40,414 nucleotides of DNA. It comes from Caldilineaceae bacterium (lineage in GTDB: Bacteria; Chloroflexota; Anaerolineae; Caldilineales; Caldilineaceae). Under the pieces are notes generated by a model. That model worked only from the letters and a program-made list of their open reading frames with translations, was not told the origin of the DNA and made no database searches. Below are positions 15,578 to 22,012 of this stretch, one piece after another. Every line of letters starts with the position of its first letter. Position 1 is the stretch's first letter. Location of the stretch: positions 1 to 40,414 of the forward strand of contig JAHBVG010000062.1 in the NCBI GenBank assembly GCA_019637695.1. The letters are read 5' to 3'. The position numbers were made by a program, and so were the translations under genes.

Positions 15578-16729
15578 ATGCAAGCGTACATAGGACGATA
15601 TGAAGTCTTTGGTTTCATTCTTGACGTGACGGCAGTGGATGGGGAATTGCTGGCTGCCATGCCCGGCGTGCCAGCAGGGTATGAGATCGTGCTGGCGCCG
15701 GTCGGCGAAAACTCGTTCCACATGAGCAATGGACCGCTGCGCGGGGCCGTCCTCAATGCGGTGATAGGGGAAAATGGAGTCGCCGGTTTTCAGGTTGGCC
15801 CCTTCCTGTTGACCAAAATCGAAGGGGCGGCTCTCTCTCCAGAGACGCCGCGCTTGCTGGCGCCGCCGCTCCACCTTGACTCGGCCAAAGAGACCACTTT
15901 TGCAGCCTTGCTGGCCGATATCCTCGCCGGTCAGATCGATTGGATCGACGAACGCCTCACTTATCCCAAACATGAGTTTGTCCAATATGTCATGGCGCAA
16001 GATGTGTTGCTCTTCCACGGCTCAAACCGCGACGATATCGAAATCTTCGAGCCGGTACGCAAATCGGTGGAACTGCGTGACGAAACCGGGCGGGGCAACC
16101 AACAGGGCATCTACGCCACCCACGACGGGCTGTGGTCCATGTTCTTCAGCGTCATTGATCGGGGCAGGATGAAGGGGAGCATCCGCAACGGGGTTAGCTA
16201 CTTTCATAACCGCGCCGGCGAAGCGCTGGCGGTCTACAACTTTTCCATTAACCAACATCAACTTGCCGAACGTCCCTATTGCAACGGCGCGCTCTATTTG
16301 CTGCCACGTTCCCCTTTCCGCCGCTTGATGATGTTCGGCGAGATCCCCTCCAACGAATGGGTTTGCGGCGAGAGTCTACGTCCACTGGCGCGGCTGCGCA
16401 TGACGCCATCTGATTTTCCTTTCCTCGAACAGATTAGCGGCCACGACGATGGTCCGCTGCTGCGGTTGAATGAGTTGAGCCGACTCGTGCGCACATCCGC
16501 CCGTTGGGCCAGGGACGAGGCAGATCGCTTCGTCGTCGCCCTGCCGCAGGAGACAGATCTGGCTGCCCAATTGGCTGAATATATCACCCTGCTCGGTGAA
16601 CTCATGCCGGGCAGCTATCACATCGAACCGCAGGGGAACGAGATCCGCTGGATCGTACAGAACCCATCCCCGGCGCAGCGCCAGACGCTGAAAGAGAGCT
16701 ATCAGGCGCTGCTCATCCCACAGCCCTAA
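15578..16729 (+). CDS. Conserved protein of unknown function, ART-like central stretch
   Basis: A 383-aa protein I cannot assign to a characterised family. I chose ATG 15578 (AAAAGGA 7 nt upstream) over a longer open frame from 15452. Residues 1-95 look like a small beta domain (Y-I-G-R-Y-E-V-F-G-F) similar in pattern to the DUF3471 barrel. Around residues 145-225 the order L-L-F-H-G-S-N, then E-P-V-R-K-S-V, then Q-G-I-Y-A-T-H-D-G-L-W-S-M-F-F recalls ADP-ribosyltransferase-like folds. There an H-G-S strand and a Y-A-T segment line the NAD pocket. This is pattern resemblance only. No signal peptide, so probably cytoplasmic. The downstream M20 gene begins 25 nt later. Confidence 0.6.
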   Translation: MQAYIGRYEVFGFILDVTAVDGELLAAMPGVPAGYEIVLAPVGENSFHMSNGPLRGAVLNAVIGENGVAGFQVGPFLLTKIEGAALSPETPRLLAPPLHLDSAKETTFAALLADILAGQIDWIDERLTYPKHEFVQYVMAQDVLLFHGSNRDDIEIFEPVRKSVELRDETGRGNQQGIYATHDGLWSMFFSVIDRGRMKGSIRNGVSYFHNRAGEALAVYNFSINQHQLAERPYCNGALYLLPRSPFRRLMMFGEIPSNEWVCGESLRPLARLRMTPSDFPFLEQISGHDDGPLLRLNELSRLVRTSARWARDEADRFVVALPQETDLAAQLAEYITLLGELMPGSYHIEPQGNEIRWIVQNPSPAQRQTLKESYQALLIPQP

Positions 16730-16754
16730 ATTACACACCTTCAAGGAGAACGCC

Positions 16755-17969
16755 ATGTCCCATCCCTTCCTTGCCGACGCCGAAGCGTTGACCGAAGAAC
16801 TGATTGCCATCCGCCGCGATCTGCACATGCACCCCGAACTGGGCTTTGAGGAAGTTCGCACCGCCGGCATTGTGGCAGATCGCCTCAACAGCCTGGGCTA
16901 CGAAGTGGTAGCCGGTGTGGGCAAGACCGGCGTCGTCGGTCTGCTGCAAGGCGGACAGCCCGGCGAACGTACGGTGTTGCTCCGCTTTGATATGGACGCG
17001 CTGCCCATCGACGAGGCCAACGATGTGCCCTATCGTTCGCAGACCCGCGGGGTGATGCACGCCTGCGGACACGACGCCCACGTTGCCATTGGGTTGGGCG
17101 TCGCCAACGTGCTGGCCAAACATCGGGATCAGTTGCCGGGCACGATCAAGCTCATGTTCCAACCCGCCGAGGAAGGATTGGGCGGCGCGCTGGCGATGAT
17201 CGCTGACGGCGTCCTCGACAGGATTGGCCCGCCTGTGGATCGCGCCCTCGGTCTGCACGTCTCGTCCCAGCATCCATTGGGCACGGCGGCCATGCGCATC
17301 GGCCCGATGATGGCGGCGGGCGCGCGCTTCACCATCACCGTCCACGGCAAGGGCGGGCACGGCGCGCGGCCCAACGAAACCGTGGATGCGGTGGTCGTGG
17401 CTGCGCAGATCGTCAACATGTTGCAGACCATCATCTCGCGCAACCTCGATCCTGAGGATATTGGCGTCGTCTCGGTGGGCAGCATCCACGCCGGCGACGC
17501 TGGCAACGTCATCGCCGAGACCGCCACCATGCACGGCACCATCCGCAGCTTTACCGAGGAGACAAAAGAGTTGCTGCGCCGTCGCGTGCCCGAAGTGGCG
17601 CAGATGACGGCTGTCGCCTTGGGCGCAACCGCGGATGTGGAGATCAACGAGGGCATCAATGCCACTGTCAACGCCGAAGCCCCCACGCTATTGATGGCCG
17701 ACGCCGCTCGCGCGCTATTTGGGGCGGAGAATGTCTCTATGGATTACCGCACCACCGGCGGCGAGGATTTTTCCGCAGTGCTGGCGCAGGTGCCGGGCAA
17801 CTTTTTCTTCCTCGGCGCGCGCAACGACGAAGCGGGGATCAACGCGCCCCATCACAACCCCCGCTTCGACATCGACGAACGCTGTCTGCCACAGGGCGTG
17901 GCGATCCTATGCGATGGGGCGGTGAGAAGTTTGAAGGGGGAAGGCAAACCATGGATATTGAGCGGATAA
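16755..17969 (+). CDS. M20D family amidohydrolase
   Basis: A 404-aa metal-dependent hydrolase of the hippurate hydrolase/N-acyl amino acid amidohydrolase group. Seen: R-F-D-M-D-A-L-P-I near residue 77, M-H-A-C-G-H-D-A-H near residue 101 with the metal-binding Cys and His residues, and Q-P-A-E-E-G-L-G-G with the catalytic Glu pair near residue 138. The dimerisation domain contains G-K-G-G-H-G-A-R-P. It releases free amino acids or auxin-like acids from N-acyl conjugates; the exact acyl group is unknown. AAGGAG lies 6 nt before the ATG. Its 3' end overlaps the next gene by 19 nt. Confidence 0.94.
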   Translation: MSHPFLADAEALTEELIAIRRDLHMHPELGFEEVRTAGIVADRLNSLGYEVVAGVGKTGVVGLLQGGQPGERTVLLRFDMDALPIDEANDVPYRSQTRGVMHACGHDAHVAIGLGVANVLAKHRDQLPGTIKLMFQPAEEGLGGALAMIADGVLDRIGPPVDRALGLHVSSQHPLGTAAMRIGPMMAAGARFTITVHGKGGHGARPNETVDAVVVAAQIVNMLQTIISRNLDPEDIGVVSVGSIHAGDAGNVIAETATMHGTIRSFTEETKELLRRRVPEVAQMTAVALGATADVEINEGINATVNAEAPTLLMADAARALFGAENVSMDYRTTGGEDFSAVLAQVPGNFFFLGARNDEAGINAPHHNPRFDIDERCLPQGVAILCDGAVRSLKGEGKPWILSG

Positions 17970-18517
17970 AACAGATGACGCTTGAAGAGGGACAAGGTTG
18001 GGGATTTGCTCATAGTTGCCGAGTCCTCAAACTGGCTGATCTCATCGGTGCAGAATTGAACTACAACCGGGAAGTTGTTGAGTATGCGGTCTACCTTCAC
18101 GATTGGGGTGCGTTCCCGACATATTTTCAGGTGGGTGTTCATCATGCCTTGCGTTCCCGCCAAGTCGCGCAAGAAGAGATCCTACCCTACACCAATTTGT
18201 CGGTTGCCGATCAGAAAATTGTGGCAGAGGCAATTGAGCTACACGATTATCGAGATCCAAGACCCCACACAACTGTCGAGAGTTTACTTGTTCGGGAGGC
18301 AGACTGGCTTGATATGTTGGGCGTCATAGGGATTGTGAGGGAGATGGCTTGGGGACCCAACAACCTACGACAATGTTATGAGCGGATACTTGCCCGGCGC
18401 GAGGGGATACAAGGACGGTTGACAATCCCGCAGGCGAGAGAGATGGAAATAGAGCGACTGGCACGGATGGAAGCGGTATTGGCGCAACTACAAGAGGAGA
18501 GTTTTGGAATATTGTAG
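17951..18517 (+). CDS. HD domain-containing phosphohydrolase
   Basis: A 188-aa protein with an HD metal-binding domain. Seen: H-S-C-R-V near residue 20 (first His), Y-L-H-D-W-G near residue 49 (the HD pair), conserved H-H in V-G-V-H-H-A near residue 62, and a later L-V-R-E-A-D-W-L-D (Asp ligand) near residue 118. HD proteins hydrolyse phosphate esters of nucleotides or other small molecules. The substrate here is unknown. The ATG at 17951 overlaps the end of the M20 gene and has a GGGGGAAGG purine run upstream; an in-frame ATG at 17909 is too far inside the M20 gene. Confidence 0.88.
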   Translation: MDIERIKQMTLEEGQGWGFAHSCRVLKLADLIGAELNYNREVVEYAVYLHDWGAFPTYFQVGVHHALRSRQVAQEEILPYTNLSVADQKIVAEAIELHDYRDPRPHTTVESLLVREADWLDMLGVIGIVREMAWGPNNLRQCYERILARREGIQGRLTIPQAREMEIERLARMEAVLAQLQEESFGIL

Positions 18518-18606
18518 GAGTTTGACACGGTGTGGTCATTAAACGCTCCTCCCGCACGCCGTCACCGAAACCGTCTCGTCGCGGCGAGACAATATGAGCC
18601 TGACGG

Positions 18607-18635
18607 TTGAAAAGGTCCTCAGGATGGGGCATAAT
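18607..18635 (+). promoter_or_regulatory. Promoter before the decayed toxin gene
   Basis: TTGAAA (18607-18612), exactly 17 bp, CATAAT (18630-18635). The sequence around it resembles the promoter at 19096-19124, with the same hexamers, the same spacing and a shared GTCCTC in the spacer. Confidence 0.55.
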
Positions 18636-18683
18636 GGGATTGACACCATTGTTTTTGATGAATCGGCAGATGACACGGCGACA

Positions 18684-18800
18684 TAGAATTTCAAACACAT
18701 TGCCAATGCGACCCTGCGCAGCAAAATCGAAGCTGTTTGTTGGAATGAGGGATATGAACCGCCGGTGATCTGTTCGCCGCAGGAGTTGTTGGAGGGATAA
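18684..18800 (+). pseudogene. Remnant of a PIN-domain toxin gene (C-terminal part)
   Basis: The plus-strand frame from 18687 to the TAA at 18798 reads N-F-K-H-I-A-N-A, later G-Y-E-P-P-V-I-C-S-P-Q-E-L-L-E-G. This is the characteristic C-terminus of VapC-like PIN proteins, where T-W-N-x-x-H-I-A-N-A lines the active site. The preceding codons are ACA-TAG, exactly where T-W (TGG) is expected, so Trp has become a stop. The N-terminal two thirds of a PIN domain is missing upstream. The partner-type gene follows 4 nt later. Assigned from family recall, without a database search. Confidence 0.65.
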
Positions 18801-18804
18801 GCCG

Positions 18805-19012
18805 ATGAGGGATGATGAGATTGTCGAAGAAGTACGCCAAGTGCGCAGCCAACATGCAGAAAAACTCAATTTTGACTTGTGAGCTATCTCTGCTTCGCGA
18901 CTTGAAAGAACAAGAGCGTAGCAGTGAGCGCAAGCCGGTCAAACTGTCACCGCGTCGTCCGTGCGGTCCGCGGCGCGTGGCGGGGGAAAGAAAGTCGCCA
19001 ATTCCTCGTTGA
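18805..19012 (+). pseudogene. Frameshifted antitoxin-like gene
   Basis: It starts at ATG 18805, 4 nt after the PIN remnant. The first 25 codons read M-R-D-D-E-I-V-E-E-V-R, then H-A-E-K-L-N-F-D-L, and stop at TGA 18880. In the +1 frame the expected continuation appears from 18899: D-L-K-E-Q-E-R-S-S-E-R-K, then V-K-L-S-P-R-R-P. This is the usual layout of small partner proteins encoded directly after PIN toxins in Chloroflexota and cyanobacteria (E-V-R-x-x-R-x-x-H-A ... D-L-K ... P-P-R-R). The frameshift and the in-frame stop indicate decay of the whole pair. Confidence 0.65.
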
Positions 19013-19095
19013 TCTGCGACCTTCCCAACAAATCCACTCAACGAGACCATTTTTGCGAACGGTGCGACGGTCCTCTATGTGAGTGTGTCTGGCGG

Positions 19096-19124
19096 TTGAA
19101 ATCGTCCTCGGTTTGCGTCATAAT
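19096..19124 (+). promoter_or_regulatory. Promoter of the AlkD-like gene
   Basis: TTGAAA (19096-19101), 17 bp, CATAAT (19119-19124). The predicted start near 19131 leaves a 40-nt leader containing AAGGAAG before the ATG at 19171. Confidence 0.6.
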
Positions 19125-19170
19125 GGGGACCGACTTAAGGTGAGGGAACAAGGATAAGGAAGATCACAGA

Positions 19171-19845
19171 ATGACGACAACGCTCAAGGATACGTTGGCG
19201 CAGTTGGAATCGCTCGGCAACGAGAAGGTCCGTGCGCAGAACAATAGGAACGGCGCAGGGAACAATCAGTTCGGCGTGCGCCTGGGGGACATCCGCAAAG
19301 TTGCTGCGCAGATCAAAAGCAACGATGAATTGGCGATGGCGCTCTGGGAAACGGAAAATGTCGATGCCCGGCTCCTGGCTATCCTGCTATTCAAGCCCAA
19401 GAAACTATCGCGTGATGAGATAGATCGGATGGTGCGATCCGCCAACTTTGTGCAGGTGGCTGACTGGCTGAATGCCTATGTGGTCAGCAAGCACCCTGAC
19501 AAAGAGTCTCTACGCCAATGCTGGATGGACGATGACGATCCCTGGGCGGCCCGTGCAGGGTGGAGCCTGACGAACGAGCGCATTGGCAAGGACGCAGACA
19601 GACTCGACTTGTCCGCGTTATTGGATCGGATCGAAGCTGACATGGCAACCGCCCCCCCTGAAGCCCAATGGACAATGAATTTCTGCCTGGCCGGTATCGG
19701 CATTCACTTCCCCGAACATCGCCAGCGCGCCCTCGAAATAGGCGAACGGCTGGGCATCTATCGCGACTACCCGGTTTCCAATGGGTGTACCTCTCCCTTT
19801 GCTCCCATCTGGATCAACGAAATGGTACGCCGACAAACGGAATAG
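19171..19845 (+). CDS. DNA alkylation repair protein, AlkD-like
   Basis: A 224-aa all-helical protein of the HEAT-like DNA alkylation repair family, which removes alkylated bases. Seen: F-G-V-R-L-G-D-I-R-K-V-A near residue 35, D-A-R-L-L-A-I-L-L-F near residue 67, the W-x-x-A pattern V-A-D-W-L-N-A-Y near residue 97 and W-A-A-R-A-G-W-S near residue 125, followed by helical HEAT repeats. The length fits the family (220-235 aa). It has its own promoter, and the accessory-looking genes that follow each have separate signals, so a shared operon is not evident. Confidence 0.88.
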   Translation: MTTTLKDTLAQLESLGNEKVRAQNNRNGAGNNQFGVRLGDIRKVAAQIKSNDELAMALWETENVDARLLAILLFKPKKLSRDEIDRMVRSANFVQVADWLNAYVVSKHPDKESLRQCWMDDDDPWAARAGWSLTNERIGKDADRLDLSALLDRIEADMATAPPEAQWTMNFCLAGIGIHFPEHRQRALEIGERLGIYRDYPVSNGCTSPFAPIWINEMVRRQTE

Positions 19846-19863
19846 GTCTTCTGCAGTTGAAGT

Positions 19864-19897
19864 AGACCTGCCAGGTTTCAAAAAAACAGGCAGGTCT
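19864..19897. repeat. Degenerate AGACCTGCC inverted repeat
   Basis: AGACCTGCC (19864-19872) pairs with GGCAGGTCT (19889-19897). It is related to the perfect palindrome at 4874-4908. Located just after the AlkD-like gene, so the hairpin may act as its terminator. Confidence 0.6.
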
Positions 19898-19950
19898 CCG
19901 AACTGCGTACCGGTACAACCCCCCCCGTTTTTAGAATAGAAAATATGTGC

Positions 19951-19980
19951 TTGACATGTGACCATTTGGTCACGTATAAT
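19951..19980 (+). promoter_or_regulatory. Promoter with embedded palindromic operator
   Basis: Consensus -35 TTGACA (19951-19956) and consensus -10 TATAAT (19975-19980) with an 18-bp spacer. The spacer is almost filled by the perfect palindrome GTGACCA-TT-TGGTCAC (19958-19973). The predicted transcription start is at about 19987-19988, which is the A of the ATG. Binding of the encoded ArsR-type repressor here would block polymerase directly. Confidence 0.8.
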
Positions 19981-19987
19981 ACCTTGT

Positions 19988-20761
19988 ATGGAAGATGAAA
20001 CTGTCTTTCGCGCCCTTGCCGATCCAAGCCGTCGTTGGCTGCTTGACCTGCTCTTTGGGCGTGACGGCCGCACGCTCACTGAGTTAGAGTCGGAACTGCC
20101 CATGACGCGGTTCGGCGTGATGAAGCACCTGCGCGTATTGGAAGAAGCTGGACTGATCACCACGCGCAAAGTAGGTCGTGAGAAATTCCACTACCTCAAC
20201 CCCGTCCCGATCCAGCTTATCTCTGATCGCTGGATCAATAAATACTCGGCAATGCGCGCCAGCGCGCTCGTCGATCTCAAAACAGCGCTCGAAGGAAGAA
20301 CCGAAATGATAACCGAAACCAAACCAAGACTCGTCAACCAGATCATCATCAACGCCCCGCAGCAGCGTGTATGGGAAGCGATCACCACGCCAGAGTTCAC
20401 CGCCCGCTACTACTATGGATGCACGCTCCACACCGACCTTACGCCCGGTTCACCTTTCACCTATCAGATGGCGGACGGTTCACCCATTGTCGAAGGGGAA
20501 GTCGTCTTATCTGATCCACCGAATCGATTGGTCCACACTTACCATTCGCTCTGGCCCCCCATGAACACAGACGCGCCCACGCGGGTCACCTGGGAGTTAG
20601 ATTCGATGTCTGCCAATGTCACCCGCGTCACCGTCGTCCACGAGGATTTCCAGGGTGAGACGGCAACCTACCAGGGCTTGCAGAGCGGCGGTTGGGCGTG
20701 GATCCTCAGCAACATGAAGACCTTGCTGGAGACCGGCGAACCGATGCCACAGGAATATTAG
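19988..20761 (+). CDS. ArsR-type regulator fused to an SRPBCC (AHSA1) domain
   Basis: A 257-aa fusion. Residues 1-85 are a winged helix of the ArsR family: F-R-A-L-A-D-P-S-R-R-W-L-L-D-L-L and the recognition helix region T-R-F-G-V-M-K-H-L-R-V-L-E. Residues about 105-250 are an SRPBCC/AHSA1 ligand-binding domain beginning I-I-I-N-A-P-Q-Q-R-V-W-E-A-I-T-T-P-E, a hydrophobic-pocket fold. The fusion suggests a one-component sensor whose pocket controls DNA binding. The ATG at 19988 is preferred over 19958, which would lie inside the promoter. There is no ribosome-binding site, consistent with a leaderless mRNA. The metal-binding Cys motif of ArsR metal sensors is absent. Confidence 0.9.
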   Translation: MEDETVFRALADPSRRWLLDLLFGRDGRTLTELESELPMTRFGVMKHLRVLEEAGLITTRKVGREKFHYLNPVPIQLISDRWINKYSAMRASALVDLKTALEGRTEMITETKPRLVNQIIINAPQQRVWEAITTPEFTARYYYGCTLHTDLTPGSPFTYQMADGSPIVEGEVVLSDPPNRLVHTYHSLWPPMNTDAPTRVTWELDSMSANVTRVTVVHEDFQGETATYQGLQSGGWAWILSNMKTLLETGEPMPQEY

Positions 20762-20835
20762 GTGATTGGTGAATGGTGATTGATGATTAGGGTCGTGGTG
20801 AGTGTATTGCGAACGGGGATAAGGAGGATCGCTCA

Positions 20836-21426
20836 GTGAACGGTAGAACCCCGCAGGTTGATGGATACATTCGCAAGAACAAACAGTGGCAGGATGAGCT
20901 AGAGAGGTTGAGAACGATTGTCCTCGACTGTGGGCTGACCGAAGAAGTGAAGTGGAAACACCCTTGTTATACACTTGACGGCAGAAACATCGTCCTCATC
21001 CATGAGTTTAAGGAGTATTGCGCGCTGCTCTTCTTCAAAGGCGCCTTGTTGAACGATCCTATCGGGATTTTGATCCAACAGACGGAGAATGTGCAGGCAG
21101 GGCGACAGATCCGCTTCACCAACGTTGATGAAATCGTCGAGATGGAACACATCCTGAAGGGCTATATCAACGAAGCCATTGAAGTGGAAAAAGCCGGCCT
21201 GAGCATGAAATTCAAAGAGACGACGGATTTTCCCATGCCTCAAGAACTCCAGACAAAGCTAGACGAAATCCCTGCCTTGAAAACAGCGTTTGAGAGGTTG
21301 ACGCCAGGCAGGCAACGGGCCTACTTGCTTCATTTTTCTCAACCCAAACAATCCAAAACCAGGACAGCGAGGGTTGAGAAGTGGATGCAGCCTATTCTCG
21401 ACGGCAAGGGATTGAATGATCGGTAA
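20836..21426 (+). CDS. YdeI/OmdA-like DUF1801 protein
   Basis: A 196-aa protein. The N-terminal half is a DUF1801 (YdhG-like) domain with E-V-K-W-K-H-P-C-Y near residue 38 and A-L-L-F-F-K-G-A near residue 61. The C-terminal part has the OmdA/YdeI pattern, A-F-E-R-L-T-P-G-R-Q-R-A-Y near residue 150 and a K-x-x-R-x-x-R-V-E-K-W segment. The biochemical role is unknown. The start is GTG at 20836 with a strong AAGGAGG 8 nt upstream. It is followed closely by another DUF1801 gene, so the two may act together. Confidence 0.85.
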   Translation: MNGRTPQVDGYIRKNKQWQDELERLRTIVLDCGLTEEVKWKHPCYTLDGRNIVLIHEFKEYCALLFFKGALLNDPIGILIQQTENVQAGRQIRFTNVDEIVEMEHILKGYINEAIEVEKAGLSMKFKETTDFPMPQELQTKLDEIPALKTAFERLTPGRQRAYLLHFSQPKQSKTRTARVEKWMQPILDGKGLNDR

Positions 21427-21460
21427 CTCATACACCAGGAATAAAGAAAGGAAACCAACC

Positions 21461-21823
21461 ATGCCAACAGCCAAGAAGAAGACAACCAAAGCCGACGATG
21501 AGGCCGCGGTCAAGGAGAAGATCGCCGCCATGCCCGAACCCTACCGCCAAATCGGTGAGCGACTGCACGAGATCATCCTGCGCAGCGATCCGGCGTTGCA
21601 ACCACGCGTATGGTACGGAATGCCTGGGTACGCCAAGAGCGGTCCTGTCCTCTGCTTCTTCCGCGTAGACGATTACATGACCTTCGGCCTTACCGAAAAG
21701 GCCGACTTCTCGCTGGAGGAAGGCGCAACGGACAAACTCATGCCATCCTCGTGGTTCTTCACCGAATTGGACGACGCCACCGAAGAGAGGATCGCTGCCA
21801 TCGTGCGCAAGGCCGTTCGCTGA
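21461..21823 (+). CDS. Small DUF1801 protein
   Basis: A 120-aa protein with a Lys-rich N-terminus (A-K-K-K-T-T-K) and a DUF1801 core. Seen: P-A-L-Q-P-R-V-W-Y-G-M-P-G-Y near residue 44, V-L-C-F-F-R near residue 62 and the C-terminal helix E-R-I-A-A-I-V-R-K-A. Function unknown. ATG 21461 is favoured over 21416 because AAGAAAGG lies upstream and the earlier start would overlap the preceding gene. Confidence 0.82.
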   Translation: MPTAKKKTTKADDEAAVKEKIAAMPEPYRQIGERLHEIILRSDPALQPRVWYGMPGYAKSGPVLCFFRVDDYMTFGLTEKADFSLEEGATDKLMPSSWFFTELDDATEERIAAIVRKAVR

Positions 21824-21883
21824 GGACGCGCCTCAAGGTAGATAAGAAGGTCAGGACTTACGCAGATCCGGATCGATTTCTCC

Positions 21884-21913
21884 TGTACGGGCGTGATTAA
21901 TCACGCCCGTACA
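21884..21913. repeat. Perfect 30-bp palindrome between convergent genes
   Basis: The half site is TGTACGGGCGTGATT, followed without a spacer by its exact reverse complement. It lies between the DUF1801 gene and the FtsX-like gene, which converge. It may be a bidirectional transcription stop or an inserted palindromic unit. Confidence 0.85.
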
Positions 21914-21930
21914 CCCCTACGTAAGCAACC

Positions 21931-21986
21931 CGTAGGTGCGTGCTTTTAGCCGCACATCTCCGTCTTCTCAGCAGAACCGCACCTAA
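21931..21986 (+). repeat. Dispersed intergenic repeat (CGTAGGTGCGTGCTTT family), copy 2
   Basis: It begins CGTAGGTGCGTGCTTTTAGC, the same as 13077 apart from one base, and continues with CCGCACATCT and CGTCTTCTCAGCAGAACCG. It ends in GCACCTAAG. Intergenic, no gene. Confidence 0.75.
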
Positions 21987-22012
21987 GTAGATCAACCCGC
22001 CGCGCTTCCCCA

